Both the position numbers and the translations under genes were made by a program. 64,000 nt of DNA from Microbacterium sp. AK009 (GTDB taxonomy: Bacteria; Actinomycetota; Actinomycetes; Actinomycetales; Microbacteriaceae), in the NCBI RefSeq assembly GCF_013410955.1, contig NZ_JACCCG010000001.1, positions 353,509 to 417,508 of the forward strand, given 5' to 3'. Position 1 is the stretch's first letter. The number at the start of each line of letters is the position of its first letter. A model generated the notes under the pieces. It had not been told where the DNA came from. It saw only the letters and a program-made list of their open reading frames with translations, and made no database searches. This document shows, one piece after another, positions 45,569-54,658 of the stretch.

Positions 45569-47524
45569 GTGATCGTCCGCTCTGGGTCGCGCGCAGCGCG
45601 AGGGATTCTGGCCACCGTCGTCTTGACCGCCGTGCTCGCAGCATCCGGTTGCACCTTCATCTCCGACGCCATCGTCGACAGCGCGACCGGCGGGGGCGGG
45701 GGAGCGGGAGGTTTCGCGTCCTCCGAGACCGAGCTCCAGGTGCTCTACGCCGCCGGCGACACCGGCGGGGTCGCCACCCAGAGGATCTCGGTCTCCCCGT
45801 CGGACGACGGCGAGCTCAGCATCGACATCTCCGAGGACGAGGTCTCGGGCGTCGGCGACATGACCCAGGCCGCCTCATGGAATGCGGTGTCGGTGGCGAC
45901 GCTCCTCACCGGCGCCCCGCTCGATGTCTCCTACCGCTTCGCCTTCGACGGCCGCATCGACGGCCCGAGCGCCGGCGCGCTCACCACGGTCGGCATCCTG
46001 TCGCTCTACTACGGCGACGACATCGCCGACGACGTCACCATGACCGGCACCATCAACCCGATGGGCACGGTGGGCACCGTCGGCGGCATCCCCGAGAAGG
46101 TGCAGGGCGTGATGGATGCGGGCACGATCTCGACCGTGCTCATCCCGGCCGGACAGCGCAACGTCCCCGACGCGGCAGGGAATCTCGTCGACGTCGTCTC
46201 GCTCGGACGCAGCGGCGGCGTCGAGGTCGTCGAGGTCGCCGACGTGTACGACGCCTACCCGCTGTTGACCGGCGAGGAACTGCCGAGACCGGCGGATGAC
46301 GCGGCTCCGGCCATTTCGGACGCGGCATACACGAAGTTCCAGAGCGCCGGTGACGCCATGCTCGCCACCTACGACCGGGCCCTGGCCGAGTTCGCCGCAC
46401 TCGACCCGGTCGTGCAGCAGGCGGCGGGGACGATCCCGGCCGAAGCGGCCGCGTACGCCGACCGTGCCCGTCAGCTGCAGGTGCAGGCTCTGCAGGGCGG
46501 GGCGTTCTTCGAGGCTTCTCAGGCAGCTGCGGTCATGCAGGCGACGGCATCGACGTTCCGCACCGTGCAGGACCTCTTCACCTCGGGCGGCAACGCGATC
46601 GGTGCGCGTCTGGAGGGCGCGGCCAGTGCCGAGGGCGAGTTCACCGCCTTCCTCGATCAGCTCAGCACATACGAGCCCGAGACCCTCGCCGACGCCGAGG
46701 CCCTCGTCACCGCCTACGGCAACGCCTTCGACTCGTACACCCTGCTGCAGTACGCCACCGCGAGCCTGCAGCGCATCGCCGACACGATCGCCGCGGCGGG
46801 GTACACCGACTTCGAGCAGCTGCTGACCGACGCCCTCACGCCGCTGATCTACTACGACCTTGCGCGCGGCAACCTCGCCTTCGCCCAGGCGGTGTTCGAC
46901 ATCGGCCGCGACAACGGCGGCGCCCCGATCGCCGAGGACGCCGACCTCGAGGCGATCGCGTCGTTCTTCCGTCGCGCGGCCGACGCCGATTGGGCGGCGT
47001 TCGAGTCGGGTGTCATCCAGCCCATCGCCGAGTCGCGGGGAGAGTCGAACGACGTCTTCCGCACCGCGCTGTCGGCGGTGGACACCGACGTCGCGCTGTC
47101 GTACACCGCGCAGCAGTCGGTCGCGTCGATCGAGCAGTACCTCGGCGAGGGGAGCAACGCTCCCTACGCCGCGATGGGATACGGCTACGTCAACTACGCC
47201 CGCAACGCTGTGTTGATCGAGAAGTACTACAACAACGGTGTCCTCGACGACAACCTCCAGGTCGTGGGGGTGTCTTCCGAGACGATCCTCACCTCCGCGC
47301 TCGATCTCGGTCGCACCCAGACCGCCCGCGGCGCGGGCATCCTCGCCGCCGAAGGCACGGCGCCGGTGCTGATCGCGGGCGCCTACGAGCAGGCCGGGGT
47401 CGCCCGCGAGGGTGACGTCGCCAACAAGTTCCAAGCCATCGCGCAGTACTCGGGGGCGTTCGTGCTCTCGCGCATCCTTGCCTACGCGGGCGGCTTCGAG
47501 GGCTCGGGATACGTCGCGGGGTAG
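45569..47524 (+). CDS. Lipoprotein with Lon-type (S16) protease domain
   Basis: This is a 651-residue secreted lipoprotein. The signal peptide ends in the lipobox AASGC (Cys about 28). Residues about 50-250 form a Lon-type proteolytic domain. The nucleophile Ser134 is in DGPSAG and the general base Lys177 in GGIPEKV. The spacing of 43 residues equals Ser679/Lys722 of E. coli Lon, and the intervening TGTINPMGTVGTVGGI matches the Lon core. No AAA+ module is present. Residues 270-651 are alpha-helical and unassigned. GTG 45569 has TACGCT seven bases upstream and no ribosome site, so it is probably leaderless. An ATP-independent extracytoplasmic Lon-like protease is the best reading. Confidence 0.82.
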   Translation: MIVRSGSRAARGILATVVLTAVLAASGCTFISDAIVDSATGGGGGAGGFASSETELQVLYAAGDTGGVATQRISVSPSDDGELSIDISEDEVSGVGDMTQAASWNAVSVATLLTGAPLDVSYRFAFDGRIDGPSAGALTTVGILSLYYGDDIADDVTMTGTINPMGTVGTVGGIPEKVQGVMDAGTISTVLIPAGQRNVPDAAGNLVDVVSLGRSGGVEVVEVADVYDAYPLLTGEELPRPADDAAPAISDAAYTKFQSAGDAMLATYDRALAEFAALDPVVQQAAGTIPAEAAAYADRARQLQVQALQGGAFFEASQAAAVMQATASTFRTVQDLFTSGGNAIGARLEGAASAEGEFTAFLDQLSTYEPETLADAEALVTAYGNAFDSYTLLQYATASLQRIADTIAAAGYTDFEQLLTDALTPLIYYDLARGNLAFAQAVFDIGRDNGGAPIAEDADLEAIASFFRRAADADWAAFESGVIQPIAESRGESNDVFRTALSAVDTDVALSYTAQQSVASIEQYLGEGSNAPYAAMGYGYVNYARNAVLIEKYYNNGVLDDNLQVVGVSSETILTSALDLGRTQTARGAGILAAEGTAPVLIAGAYEQAGVAREGDVANKFQAIAQYSGAFVLSRILAYAGGFEGSGYVAG

Positions 47525-47563
47525 GCGCTCGGATGCGGTCGGCGTCGGCCGGGCGGCCCGGCC

Positions 47564-47641
47564 CTAACTCCTGCAGAATCGGCGGTGCGGAGCCCGATTC
47601 CGGGCTTCGGGGCCCGTTGCGGGCGAATCTGCAGGAGTTAG
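47564..47641. repeat. Dispersed inverted repeat, TAACTCCTGCAGAATC family (best copy)
   Basis: CTAACTCCTGCAGAATC (47564-47580) and GAATCTGCAGGAGTTAG (47625-47641) are inverted arms with one mismatch and a 44-base spacer, which itself holds an AGCCCG..CGGGCT stem. It follows the Lon-like lipoprotein gene. Confidence 0.78.
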
Positions 47642-47767
47642 GGACACGTCGCGTCCGGCACGCCTGCGCCGAACCACCGCGCCACCGCACCCCCGGCACC
47701 TCCGCGTCACCGCGCCACCGCACCGGCGCCGCCGCGATAGGGTGACAGCCGCGAGAGAGGAGAGCGG

Positions 47768-48136
47768 ATGATCGCCGGCATCGGCGTCGACCTGGTCGAC
47801 ATCTCCCGCTTCGAAGCCACCCTCGACCGCACGCCGCGCCTGCTCGAGCGCCTCTTCTCGCCGGCCGAGCGGGCGCTGAAGCCCCGGTCGCTCGCCGCGC
47901 GCTACGCCGCCAAAGAGGCGCTCATCAAGGCGCTCGGCGGCTCGGACGGCGTCTACTGGACCGACATCGAAGTGTGGAACGAGTCGTCGGGCCGCCCCCA
48001 GTTCACCCTGTCGGGGAGCACCGCCGACGTCATCGTCGACCGCGGGATCTCGTCGGTGCACCTGTCGATGTCGCACGACGCCGGCTTCGCCGTGGCCTAC
48101 GTGGTCGTGGAGACGGACGAAGGAGATGTCGGATGA
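47768..48136 (+). CDS. acpS: Holo-[acyl-carrier-protein] synthase
   Basis: This 122-residue enzyme transfers phosphopantetheine from CoA to the serine of acyl carrier protein. It has the two group I PPTase motifs: GIGVDLVDISRFE with the Mg-binding Asp8, and RYAAKEALIKALGG with Glu and Lys. A GAGAGGAGAG ribosome site precedes ATG 47768, and TAGGGT (47738-47743) is a likely -10. Its stop overlaps alr by four bases. It heads the acpS-alr-tsaE unit. Confidence 0.95.
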   Translation: MIAGIGVDLVDISRFEATLDRTPRLLERLFSPAERALKPRSLAARYAAKEALIKALGGSDGVYWTDIEVWNESSGRPQFTLSGSTADVIVDRGISSVHLSMSHDAGFAVAYVVVETDEGDVG

Positions 48137-49257
48137 CACGACTCCCCGCCGGCACGATGCGCGAGGCCGTCATCGACGTCGGCGCCATCGCCGACAACGT
48201 CCGCCACTTCCGCCGCCTCACCGGCGCGGAGGTCATCGCCGTGGTCAAGGCCGACGGGTACGGGCACGGCGCGCTCCGCGCCGCCACCGCGGCGCTCGAG
48301 GGCGGCGCGACCCGGCTCGGCGTCGCCGACATCACCGAGGCGCTCGCGCTTCGCCGCGCGGGGATCCGCGCACCGATCATGGCGTGGCTGCACGCGCCCG
48401 GCGCGTCGTTCGCCGAGGCGGCGGCGCACGGCATCGAGCTCGGCATCTCCACCCTCGACCAGCTGCAGGCGGCGGCCGCCGCTGCGTCGGGAGAACGCTC
48501 GGTCGCGGTGCACCTCAAGGTCGAGACCGGCCTGTCGCGCAACGGCCTCACCCCGACCGACGCCCGCATCGCCTTCGCCGAGGCGGCGCGCCTCGAGCGG
48601 ATCGGTAAGCTCCGGGTCGTCGGCATCTTCAGTCACCTCTCCAATGCCTCCGCCGACGATGACCGGGCCGCGCTGGGTCGGTTCGAGGAGGCACTGGGTG
48701 CCGCGGCATCCGTGGGGCTCGCCCCGCCCCTTCGCCATCTCGCGGCCACCCACGCGGCCCTCGCGCTGCCCGAGACCCGCCTCGGATGCGTGCGCATCGG
48801 CATCGGCATCTACGGACTGTCGCCCTTCGCCGACCGCGGCTCGGCCGAGCTGGGGCTCCGTCCCGCCATGACGCTGCGGGCCGCGGTCGCCAACGTCCGG
48901 CGTGTGCCCGCCGGCACGGGGGTGTCGTACGGCTACGACTACCGCACGCCCCGCGAGACGACCCTCGCGTTGGTGCCCCTCGGCTACGCCGACGGCGTGC
49001 CGCGGCAGGCCTCGGGGACGGGACCGGCGTCCATCGCCGGCCGCCGATACAGCGTCGCGGGGCGCATCGCCATGGACCAATTCGTCCTCGACGTCGGCGA
49101 CGACCCGGTCGCGATCGGCGACGAGGTCGTGCTCTTCGGCGATCCGACCCTCGGCGCCCCGGCCGCCGACGACTGGGCGGATGCCGCCGGCTCCATCAAC
49201 TACGAGATCGTCACGCGCATCGGCGCGCGCGTGCCCCGCCGGCAGGTGGACGGATGA
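48133..49257 (+). CDS. alr: Alanine racemase
   Basis: This 374-residue fold-type III PLP enzyme makes D-alanine for peptidoglycan. The PLP-binding Lys39 lies in VVKADGYGHG. The catalytic Tyr region is GVSYGYDYRT (about 258-267), and AMDQF near 315 closes the second active site across the dimer. ATG 48133 overlaps the acpS stop. The gene ends in a four-base overlap with tsaE, an arrangement common in actinobacteria. Confidence 0.96.
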   Translation: MTRLPAGTMREAVIDVGAIADNVRHFRRLTGAEVIAVVKADGYGHGALRAATAALEGGATRLGVADITEALALRRAGIRAPIMAWLHAPGASFAEAAAHGIELGISTLDQLQAAAAAASGERSVAVHLKVETGLSRNGLTPTDARIAFAEAARLERIGKLRVVGIFSHLSNASADDDRAALGRFEEALGAAASVGLAPPLRHLAATHAALALPETRLGCVRIGIGIYGLSPFADRGSAELGLRPAMTLRAAVANVRRVPAGTGVSYGYDYRTPRETTLALVPLGYADGVPRQASGTGPASIAGRRYSVAGRIAMDQFVLDVGDDPVAIGDEVVLFGDPTLGAPAADDWADAAGSINYEIVTRIGARVPRRQVDG

Positions 49258-49757
49258 CGGGACTGGACCCCCTCGTCGGGCAGCGCGAGATCGTCTCGTC
49301 GGCTGAGATGGAAGCGCTCGGCGAACAGATGGGCCGGATGCTGCGCCCCGGCGACCTGGTCGTCCTCACCGGTGCACTGGGGGCGGGAAAGACCACACTC
49401 ACCCGTGGAATCGGCCGCGGGCTCGGGGTGCGGGGTCCCGTGCAGAGTCCGACCTTCGTGCTGGCGCGGACGCACCCGTCGCTCGTCGGCGGCGCCCCGC
49501 TCGTGCACGTCGACGCCTACCGGCTCGGCTCGGCGCGGGAGCTCGATGACCTCGACCTCGACGTCGAACGGTCTGTCGTGGTCGTGGAGTGGGGGCGCGG
49601 CATGGTGGAGGGTCTCCGCGACACCTGGTGGGAGGTCGAGCTCGACCGCGAGGTCGGAGGCCGCGGGGCCGACACGATGTGCGGCGGGCCGTCGCGCGCC
49701 GCGGAAGAGCTCGATGCCGAGGCTCCGCGCGTGGTGACGATCAGCCGGCGCCCCTAG
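49254..49757 (+). CDS. tsaE: tRNA threonylcarbamoyladenosine biosynthesis ATPase TsaE
   Basis: This 167-residue P-loop ATPase has Walker A TGALGAGKTTLTRG (about 39-52) and the switch region SPTFVLARTH, with HVDAYRL further on. It works with TsaB and TsaD to make the t6A37 modification of ANN-decoding tRNAs. The C-terminus is extended (after about residue 135) with a disordered segment. It overlaps alr by four bases. Its partners tsaB and tsaD begin about 690 bases downstream, beyond an oppositely oriented small gene. Confidence 0.94.
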   Translation: MTGLDPLVGQREIVSSAEMEALGEQMGRMLRPGDLVVLTGALGAGKTTLTRGIGRGLGVRGPVQSPTFVLARTHPSLVGGAPLVHVDAYRLGSARELDDLDLDVERSVVVVEWGRGMVEGLRDTWWEVELDREVGGRGADTMCGGPSRAAEELDAEAPRVVTISRRP

Positions 49758-49970
49758 GTGGGGTGGGCGGGGGGCGGCAGCGCGGGAGCGCCTTGGTGCC
49801 CTGTCTGGCGGTTCGCGCGGCGACACCCGTCGTCCGTGCCGCGGAGATCCGTTCAGCTTCGGACGGATGCCGCTGACGCGACCGCGGGACGGAGGATCGC
49901 CGCGGTTGAGGCGGGACAGGACGGATCGGACAGCGAGCCGACGGCGCGTTGCGCCCGCGCGCCCCGGCGC

Positions 49971-50351
49971 TCAGCCGCCGAAGAACGCGTTCGCGCGGCG
50001 GGTGTAGAGCAGGATGAGGCCGATGATCGCGGGGAGCGCGGAGAAGAGGCCGGTCCAGAACGTCTCGGCGCCGCCGATGATCAGCAGGACCGCGCTGACG
50101 ATGTTCAGCACGAACACGATCGTGACGACGAGCCGCGCGCCGGGGCTTCCGCGCAGCAGCCCGACGCTGACGGCGATGATGATCACCCCGAGGATGATCG
50201 TCAGGATAGCGATCAGCACGAGGTTCAGCAGCGGACCCTGACCCAGCGCTCCGCTGATCAGGATGAGCGCACCGCCGAGGATGTTGAAGAACCCCGAGAT
50301 CCATGCGAGAACGGCGACGATCGTGACGCCGACGGGACGAGACGCGGCCAT
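49971..50351 (-). CDS. Four-helix membrane protein (DUF7144/DUF308-like)
   Basis: This 126-residue protein is almost entirely hydrophobic with four helices. It starts MAASRPVGVTIVAVLAWISG and carries a GSPGARLV turn before the third helix, a pattern common in small actinobacterial integral membrane proteins of unknown function. ATG 50351 follows AAGGAGAG. It is inserted on the minus strand between tsaE and tsaB, splitting an otherwise co-directional cluster. Confidence 0.7.
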   Translation of the reverse strand: MAASRPVGVTIVAVLAWISGFFNILGGALILISGALGQGPLLNLVLIAILTIILGVIIIAVSVGLLRGSPGARLVVTIVFVLNIVSAVLLIIGGAETFWTGLFSALPAIIGLILLYTRRANAFFGG

Positions 50352-50443
50352 GGCACTCTCCTTGTGTGTCAACACCGTTGTTGCCCACACCGTAGCGCCC
50401 CCGCCGCCGCAGGCGCGACGGCTCGCCCGACTACCCTGGAGGG

Positions 50444-51082
50444 GTGATTCTCGGCATCGACACGTCGCTCGGCACCGCGGTCGCGGTGATCGAACCCGAC
50501 GGCGTCGTCGTCGCCGCAGCCGACAGCCCCAACTCGCTCGGGCACGCCGAGGCGATCGGCGGTCTGCTGGAGCAGGTGCTCGCCCCGGCTGACGCGATCA
50601 CGCACGTCGCCGTCGGCATGGGGCCGGGGCCCTTCACCGGGCTCCGGGTCGGCATCGCGGCTGCCCGGGCGTTCGCGCTCGGCCGTGGCATCCCGATCCT
50701 CCCGGTGCCGAGCCACGATGCCGCCGCCCTCGGGCTGCTGCTGGGGGACGCCGTTGCCGGAGCCGACGACACCGCGCCGTTCGCCGTGGTCACCGACGCG
50801 CGCCGGCGCGAGTTCGCGTTCTCGGTGTTCGAGGGGACGGATGACGACGGCGTGGCCGTCCGCATCGCGGGGCCGCTGCTCGCGCCCCGCGATGAGCTCG
50901 ACGATCGGCTGGCCGCGCTCGGCGCGGCGCGCCGCGACGTGACCGCCGTTCCTGCCGCGATGGTCGCGCTCGCGGCATCCCGGGCCCTGGCGGCGGGGCG
51001 GACGCTCGCGACATCCGAGCCCCTCTACCTGCGCTCGCCGGACGTGACGCTTCCCGGAGCCCCGAAGAAGGTGACCGCGTGA
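50444..51082 (+). CDS. tsaB: tRNA threonylcarbamoyladenosine biosynthesis protein TsaB
   Basis: This 212-residue ASKHA-fold scaffold protein has [15 protein letters not shown] at the N-terminus and [20 protein letters not shown], the TsaB signature. It dimerises with TsaD and recruits TsaE for t6A synthesis. GTG 50444 has TACCCT (50432-50437) six bases upstream, so the mRNA may be leaderless. It overlaps rimI by four bases. Confidence 0.94.
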   Translation: MILGIDTSLGTAVAVIEPDGVVVAAADSPNSLGHAEAIGGLLEQVLAPADAITHVAVGMGPGPFTGLRVGIAAARAFALGRGIPILPVPSHDAAALGLLLGDAVAGADDTAPFAVVTDARRREFAFSVFEGTDDDGVAVRIAGPLLAPRDELDDRLAALGAARRDVTAVPAAMVALAASRALAAGRTLATSEPLYLRSPDVTLPGAPKKVTA

Positions 51083-51552
51083 GCCTCCGCCCCGCGAGCG
51101 TCGACGACCTCGGCGCGATCATGGTGCTCGAGCGCGCCGCCTTCGGCGGCGACGCCTGGTCGGACGACGTCATGCGCGCCGAGCTCGCCTCCCCGCACAC
51201 CTGGTACGTCGTCGCCGAGGAGGACGAGCGCCTGGTCGGGTACGCGGGGCTCCGCGCCCCGGAGGGATCGAGGGATGCCGACGTGCAGACCATCGCGCTC
51301 GACGAGACGGTGCGCGGGCGCGGGCTCGGGCGCGAGATCTTCCGTGCGCTGCTCGACGAGGCCGGCCGCCGGGGGGTGAGCGAGGTGTTCCTCGACGTGC
51401 GGGACGACAACGCTCCCGCCCAGAGCCTGTACACCTCCGAGGGGTTCGAGGCGATCGGGCGCCGCCCCAACTACTACCCGGGCGAGGGCGTCGACGCGAT
51501 CGTGATGCGGTTGCGGCTGGCTGCGCGGGCACGCGAAGGGGGCGCGGCATGA
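51079..51552 (+). CDS. rimI: Ribosomal-protein S18-alanine N-acetyltransferase
   Basis: This 157-residue GNAT acetyltransferase has the acetyl-CoA loop [20 protein letters not shown] (about 75-94) and the C-terminal [20 protein letters not shown] typical of RimI. It would acetylate the N-terminus of S18 and possibly other proteins. The GTG start overlaps tsaB, and its stop overlaps tsaD, giving a tightly coupled tsaB-rimI-tsaD unit. Confidence 0.94.
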   Translation: MSLRPASVDDLGAIMVLERAAFGGDAWSDDVMRAELASPHTWYVVAEEDERLVGYAGLRAPEGSRDADVQTIALDETVRGRGLGREIFRALLDEAGRRGVSEVFLDVRDDNAPAQSLYTSEGFEAIGRRPNYYPGEGVDAIVMRLRLAARAREGGAA

Positions 51553-52643
51553 ACCGGCGCGAACCCCTCGTCCTCGGCATCGAGACGAGCTGCGACGAGA
51601 CGGGGATCGGCATCGTCCGCGGCCGCACCCTGCTGTCGAACACCATTGCGAGCAGCATGGACGAGCACGCCCGCTACGGCGGGGTCGTGCCCGAGGTCGC
51701 CGCCCGCGCGCACCTGGAGGCGCTGCAGCCCGCGATCGAGGCGGCGCTCGCCGAGGCGCAGGTGGGCCTCGACGACCTCGACGCGGTCGCCGTGACATCC
51801 GGCCCCGGGCTCGCGGGAGCGCTCATGGTCGGGATCGGCGCCGCGAAAGGCCTCGCTGTCTCCCTCGGCACACCCCTGTACGCGGTCAACCACCTCGTGG
51901 GGCACATCGCCGCCGACATCCTGGATCAAGACGCCGGTCCGCTGGAGTACCCCACCGTCGCGCTGCTCGTCAGCGGGGGGCACACCTCTCTTCTCCTGGT
52001 GCGCGACCTCACCGGCGACGTCGAACTGCTCGGCGAGACCGTCGACGATGCCGCCGGCGAGGCCTTCGACAAGGTGGCACGGGTGCTCGGGCTGCCCTAC
52101 CCCGGGGGTCCGGAGATCGATCGCGCCGCGGCATCCGGCGACCCCGCGGCCATCCCGTTCCCGCGCGGGCTCTCCCGGGCATCCGACATGGCGGCGCACC
52201 GCTACGACTTCTCCTTCTCGGGGCTGAAGACCGCGGTCGCCCGGTTCGCCGAGGCGAACCCCGAGATGCTGGCGGATGACGCCGGGCGCGCCGACATCGC
52301 CGCATCGTTCCGCGAGGCGGTGGTCGATGTGCTGGTGACGAAGGCCCTGAACGCCTGCCGCGACCACGGGGTGCCGCGGCTGCTCCTCGGGGGCGGGGTG
52401 ATCGCCAACCGGCGCCTGCGCGAGGTCGCGCTCGAGCGCGCGGCGGCGGCCGGGGTGGCGGTGCGCATCCCCCCGTTCTCGCTGTGCACCGACAACGGCG
52501 CGATGATCGCGGCGCTCGCCGCCGAGCTGATCGCCTCGGGAGCCGAGCCGTCGACCCTCGCGTTCGGAGCGGATTCGACGCTGCCGGTCACGGAGATCCA
52601 GGTGGCGGTGTCGGAGGGGAGCCCCGGAGGGGCCCGGTCGTGA
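51549..52643 (+). CDS. tsaD: tRNA threonylcarbamoyladenosine transferase TsaD
   Basis: This 364-residue catalytic subunit of t6A synthesis begins [19 protein letters not shown]. The metal-binding HxxxH is in [10 protein letters not shown] (about 112-121). [20 protein letters not shown] and the late DNGAMIA segment provide nucleotide and metal contacts. It starts at ATG 51549, overlapping rimI, and ends in GTGA, overlapping the next gene. Confidence 0.96.
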   Translation: MNRREPLVLGIETSCDETGIGIVRGRTLLSNTIASSMDEHARYGGVVPEVAARAHLEALQPAIEAALAEAQVGLDDLDAVAVTSGPGLAGALMVGIGAAKGLAVSLGTPLYAVNHLVGHIAADILDQDAGPLEYPTVALLVSGGHTSLLLVRDLTGDVELLGETVDDAAGEAFDKVARVLGLPYPGGPEIDRAAASGDPAAIPFPRGLSRASDMAAHRYDFSFSGLKTAVARFAEANPEMLADDAGRADIAASFREAVVDVLVTKALNACRDHGVPRLLLGGGVIANRRLREVALERAAAAGVAVRIPPFSLCTDNGAMIAALAAELIASGAEPSTLAFGADSTLPVTEIQVAVSEGSPGGARS

Positions 52644-53098
52644 GCACGCCGGATTCCCCCGGGGCGGGCAGCCCTCGCATCGAGCCTCCGACGGAGGATG
52701 TCGCTCCCGTCGGCGAGGAGTCGGTGCTCCCCGGACACCACCGGGGCGGCTTTCACCGGCCGCCCACGGCGCCGACCGACATCCCGGTGACGGCGACGGG
52801 CCCGAGCCCGGATCCCGAACCGCTCGTGCTGTGGGCGCCTCAGGAAGACCCGCCGCCGCGCGCGGCACTCGCCGCCTGGGCGCTGTTCTTCTCTGTGGTC
52901 GGGCTCGCGGTGTCGCTCTTCGTCGGGTGGGGGTTCCTTCTCGGACTCGTCGGCGTGGCGGCCGGGATCGTGGCACTCTTCCGCCCCCTCGAGAGTCGCC
53001 GCATGGCCGCATGGGCGATCGCCCTCGGCATCCTGTCCCTCGTCTACAGCGCCGGCTGGCTGTGGTTCGCCGCGACGCAGGCCGAGCTCTTCGCCTGA
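52640..53098 (+). CDS. DUF4190-like two-helix membrane protein
   Basis: This 152-residue protein has a Pro-rich, disordered cytoplasmic N-terminus (about 1-75) and two hydrophobic segments ([20 protein letters not shown] and [20 protein letters not shown]) around a FRPLESRR loop. The pattern matches DUF4190 proteins, which are widespread in actinobacteria and of unknown role. The GTG start overlaps the tsaD stop. Confidence 0.7.
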   Translation: MSTPDSPGAGSPRIEPPTEDVAPVGEESVLPGHHRGGFHRPPTAPTDIPVTATGPSPDPEPLVLWAPQEDPPPRAALAAWALFFSVVGLAVSLFVGWGFLLGLVGVAAGIVALFRPLESRRMAAWAIALGILSLVYSAGWLWFAATQAELFA

Positions 53099-53168
53099 CC
53101 CGGGCGCCGCGCCCCGCCGAGCCCCGCGTCCCGCGTCCCCATCCCACCCCGCGTTTGGGGCGCGTTTC

Positions 53169-53203
53169 TCCGTTCGGGGCGCGACGATTCCGCCCCGAAC
53201 GGA
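53169..53203. terminator. Bidirectional terminator between convergent genes
   Basis: Perfect 13-base arms TCCGTTCGGGGCG (53169-53181) and CGCCCCGAACGGA (53191-53203) enclose nine bases. Two further copies of the CCCCGAACGG / CTCCGAACGG word follow up to 53236. The two flanking genes converge here. Confidence 0.65.
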
Positions 53204-53261
53204 ATCGGCCGCCCCGAACGGGCGGCTCCGAACGGTCGGGAACGGGCCGCCGGCGCCTGAG

Positions 53262-54473
53262 TCAGGCGGCGGGCACGCGATCCGCGAGGATCGCCACGCG
53301 GGCACCCGCGACGCGCGTCAGGAGGAGCGTCGCCTCGCCGTCACCCCGGAGCTTGAGCTTCGTGCGCAGCGTCGCGGGGTCGATATCCACTCCGCGCTTC
53401 TTGATCTCCAGGCGCCCGATCCCGCGCTCGCGCAGGGCGGCGCCGAGCTTACGGATGTCGGTGGGCAGCGTCTCCCGCACCCGGAACGTCGACACGAACG
53501 GGCTCGTGAGCTCGGTGTCGGAGGTGAGGTAGGCGACGCGGTCGGCCAGCATGCCGGCGCCGAGCGCCCGGGCGACCTCGCCGATGAGGTGGGCGCGGAT
53601 GACGGCGCCGTCGGGTTCGTGGATGAAGGCGCCGAGCGCACGCACCGGCTCGTCGGGGGCGTCGGCGGGGGCGGTCAGCTCGACCGCCGACGTGCCGCGG
53701 AGCACGAGCGCGGCCCGCCGCACGCCCTCTCGTGCCAGCGCGCCCGACCACAGCACCAGCTCGACCGTCGACCCGTCGGCGCTCACCCACTGCGCCTCGA
53801 CGTCGTCGGGGATGAGGTCGCGGTCCATCCCCGGTCCGAGCTTGACCCCGGTGGGGTGACGGGAGGCGAGGTCGAACACCCACTCCAGCGGCGGCGACCA
53901 ATCGCCGGCGGCTGTGCGGGCGGTCTCGCCGTGGCCGGCGGTGCGACGGGCGGGGTCGAGCCAGAAGGCATCCGGGTTTCCGAGGGCCGGAAGATCGGAT
54001 GCCGCGTCCTGCGCGGTTGCATGACGCACCGTCACGAGGTCGCCGAACGGGGCGAGGTTGTAGGCGGCGAGGGCGGCGGTGACCTCGTCGGCATCGACGG
54101 CGGTGACGCGCAGTCCCAGGGCGGCGAACCCCATCGCGTCGCCGCCGACCCCGCAGCCGAGGTCGGCGACCGACGTCATGCCCGCGGCGCGGAAGCGGTG
54201 CGCGTGGTGCGCGGCGACCGAGAGACGGGTCGCCTGCTCCAGTCCGGCGCGGGTGAAGAGCATGCCCGCCGCGAAGGCGTCGAACTTCGCCGCGGCCCGC
54301 TCGCGAAGCCGGGCCTGCCCGATCACCGCCGAGACCAGGCCGGGGGAGAGGCCGGCTTTCCGGAGGCGCGAGACGGTGGCGGCGACGTCGGCTGCGGTCT
54401 TCACCGGGGGCAGGTCGTCGAGGAGCCGCAGTCCTTCGGTGGTCAGGAGGGCGGCGAGTTCGGCCTTATCCAC
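53262..54473 (-). CDS. THUMP-like class I SAM-dependent methyltransferase
   Basis: This is a 403-residue protein with a helical N-terminal domain (about 1-90). A Rossmann methyltransferase core follows, with motif I VADLGCGVGGDAMG (about 102-115), acidic VTAVDADE and the DPARRT motif in FWLDPARRTAGHG. A C-terminal THUMP-like part comes after about residue 290. The DPARRT and THUMP-like combination suggests an RNA methyltransferase of the actinobacterial PF18096 type, but the target is unknown. GTG 54473 has TAGGCT (54480-54485) six bases upstream, so it appears leaderless. Confidence 0.85.
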   Translation of the reverse strand: MDKAELAALLTTEGLRLLDDLPPVKTAADVAATVSRLRKAGLSPGLVSAVIGQARLRERAAAKFDAFAAGMLFTRAGLEQATRLSVAAHHAHRFRAAGMTSVADLGCGVGGDAMGFAALGLRVTAVDADEVTAALAAYNLAPFGDLVTVRHATAQDAASDLPALGNPDAFWLDPARRTAGHGETARTAAGDWSPPLEWVFDLASRHPTGVKLGPGMDRDLIPDDVEAQWVSADGSTVELVLWSGALAREGVRRAALVLRGTSAVELTAPADAPDEPVRALGAFIHEPDGAVIRAHLIGEVARALGAGMLADRVAYLTSDTELTSPFVSTFRVRETLPTDIRKLGAALRERGIGRLEIKKRGVDIDPATLRTKLKLRGDGEATLLLTRVAGARVAILADRVPAA

Positions 54474-54504
54474 CCGGTAAGCCTAGGTCGGCGGGGCGCG
54501 GGAC

Positions 54505-54566
54505 CCCGAAAGCCCCGGGAGCCCGAACCCCGAAACCCCGCACCGGACCCCTAGGGGGAACCCGAA
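54505..54566 (+). promoter_or_regulatory. Upstream repeats of the first IniB-like gene
   Basis: CCCGAA occurs four times (54505, 54522, 54529 and 54561), and GGGGGAACCC lies at 54554-54563, 95 bases before ATG 54659. The same 10-mer is found 98 bases before the second IniB-like gene (61277-61286, minus). It is a candidate activator site for the ATPase-LuxR regulator at 61300. GACACT near 54611 is a weak -10 candidate. Confidence 0.4.
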
Positions 54567-54658
54567 AGGCTCCGGGGTCATCCCGGATGCCGGGGATGGC
54601 ACCTGAGGCTGACACTGATGGAGCAACGCCACAGGCTTCCAGCGAAAGGGATGGGCAA

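Noticed and set aside
54587..54658. Earlier ATG for the IniB-like protein
   Set aside because: No ribosome site precedes it, and the extra residues are unlike the acidic protein. ATG 54659 follows AAAGGGA.
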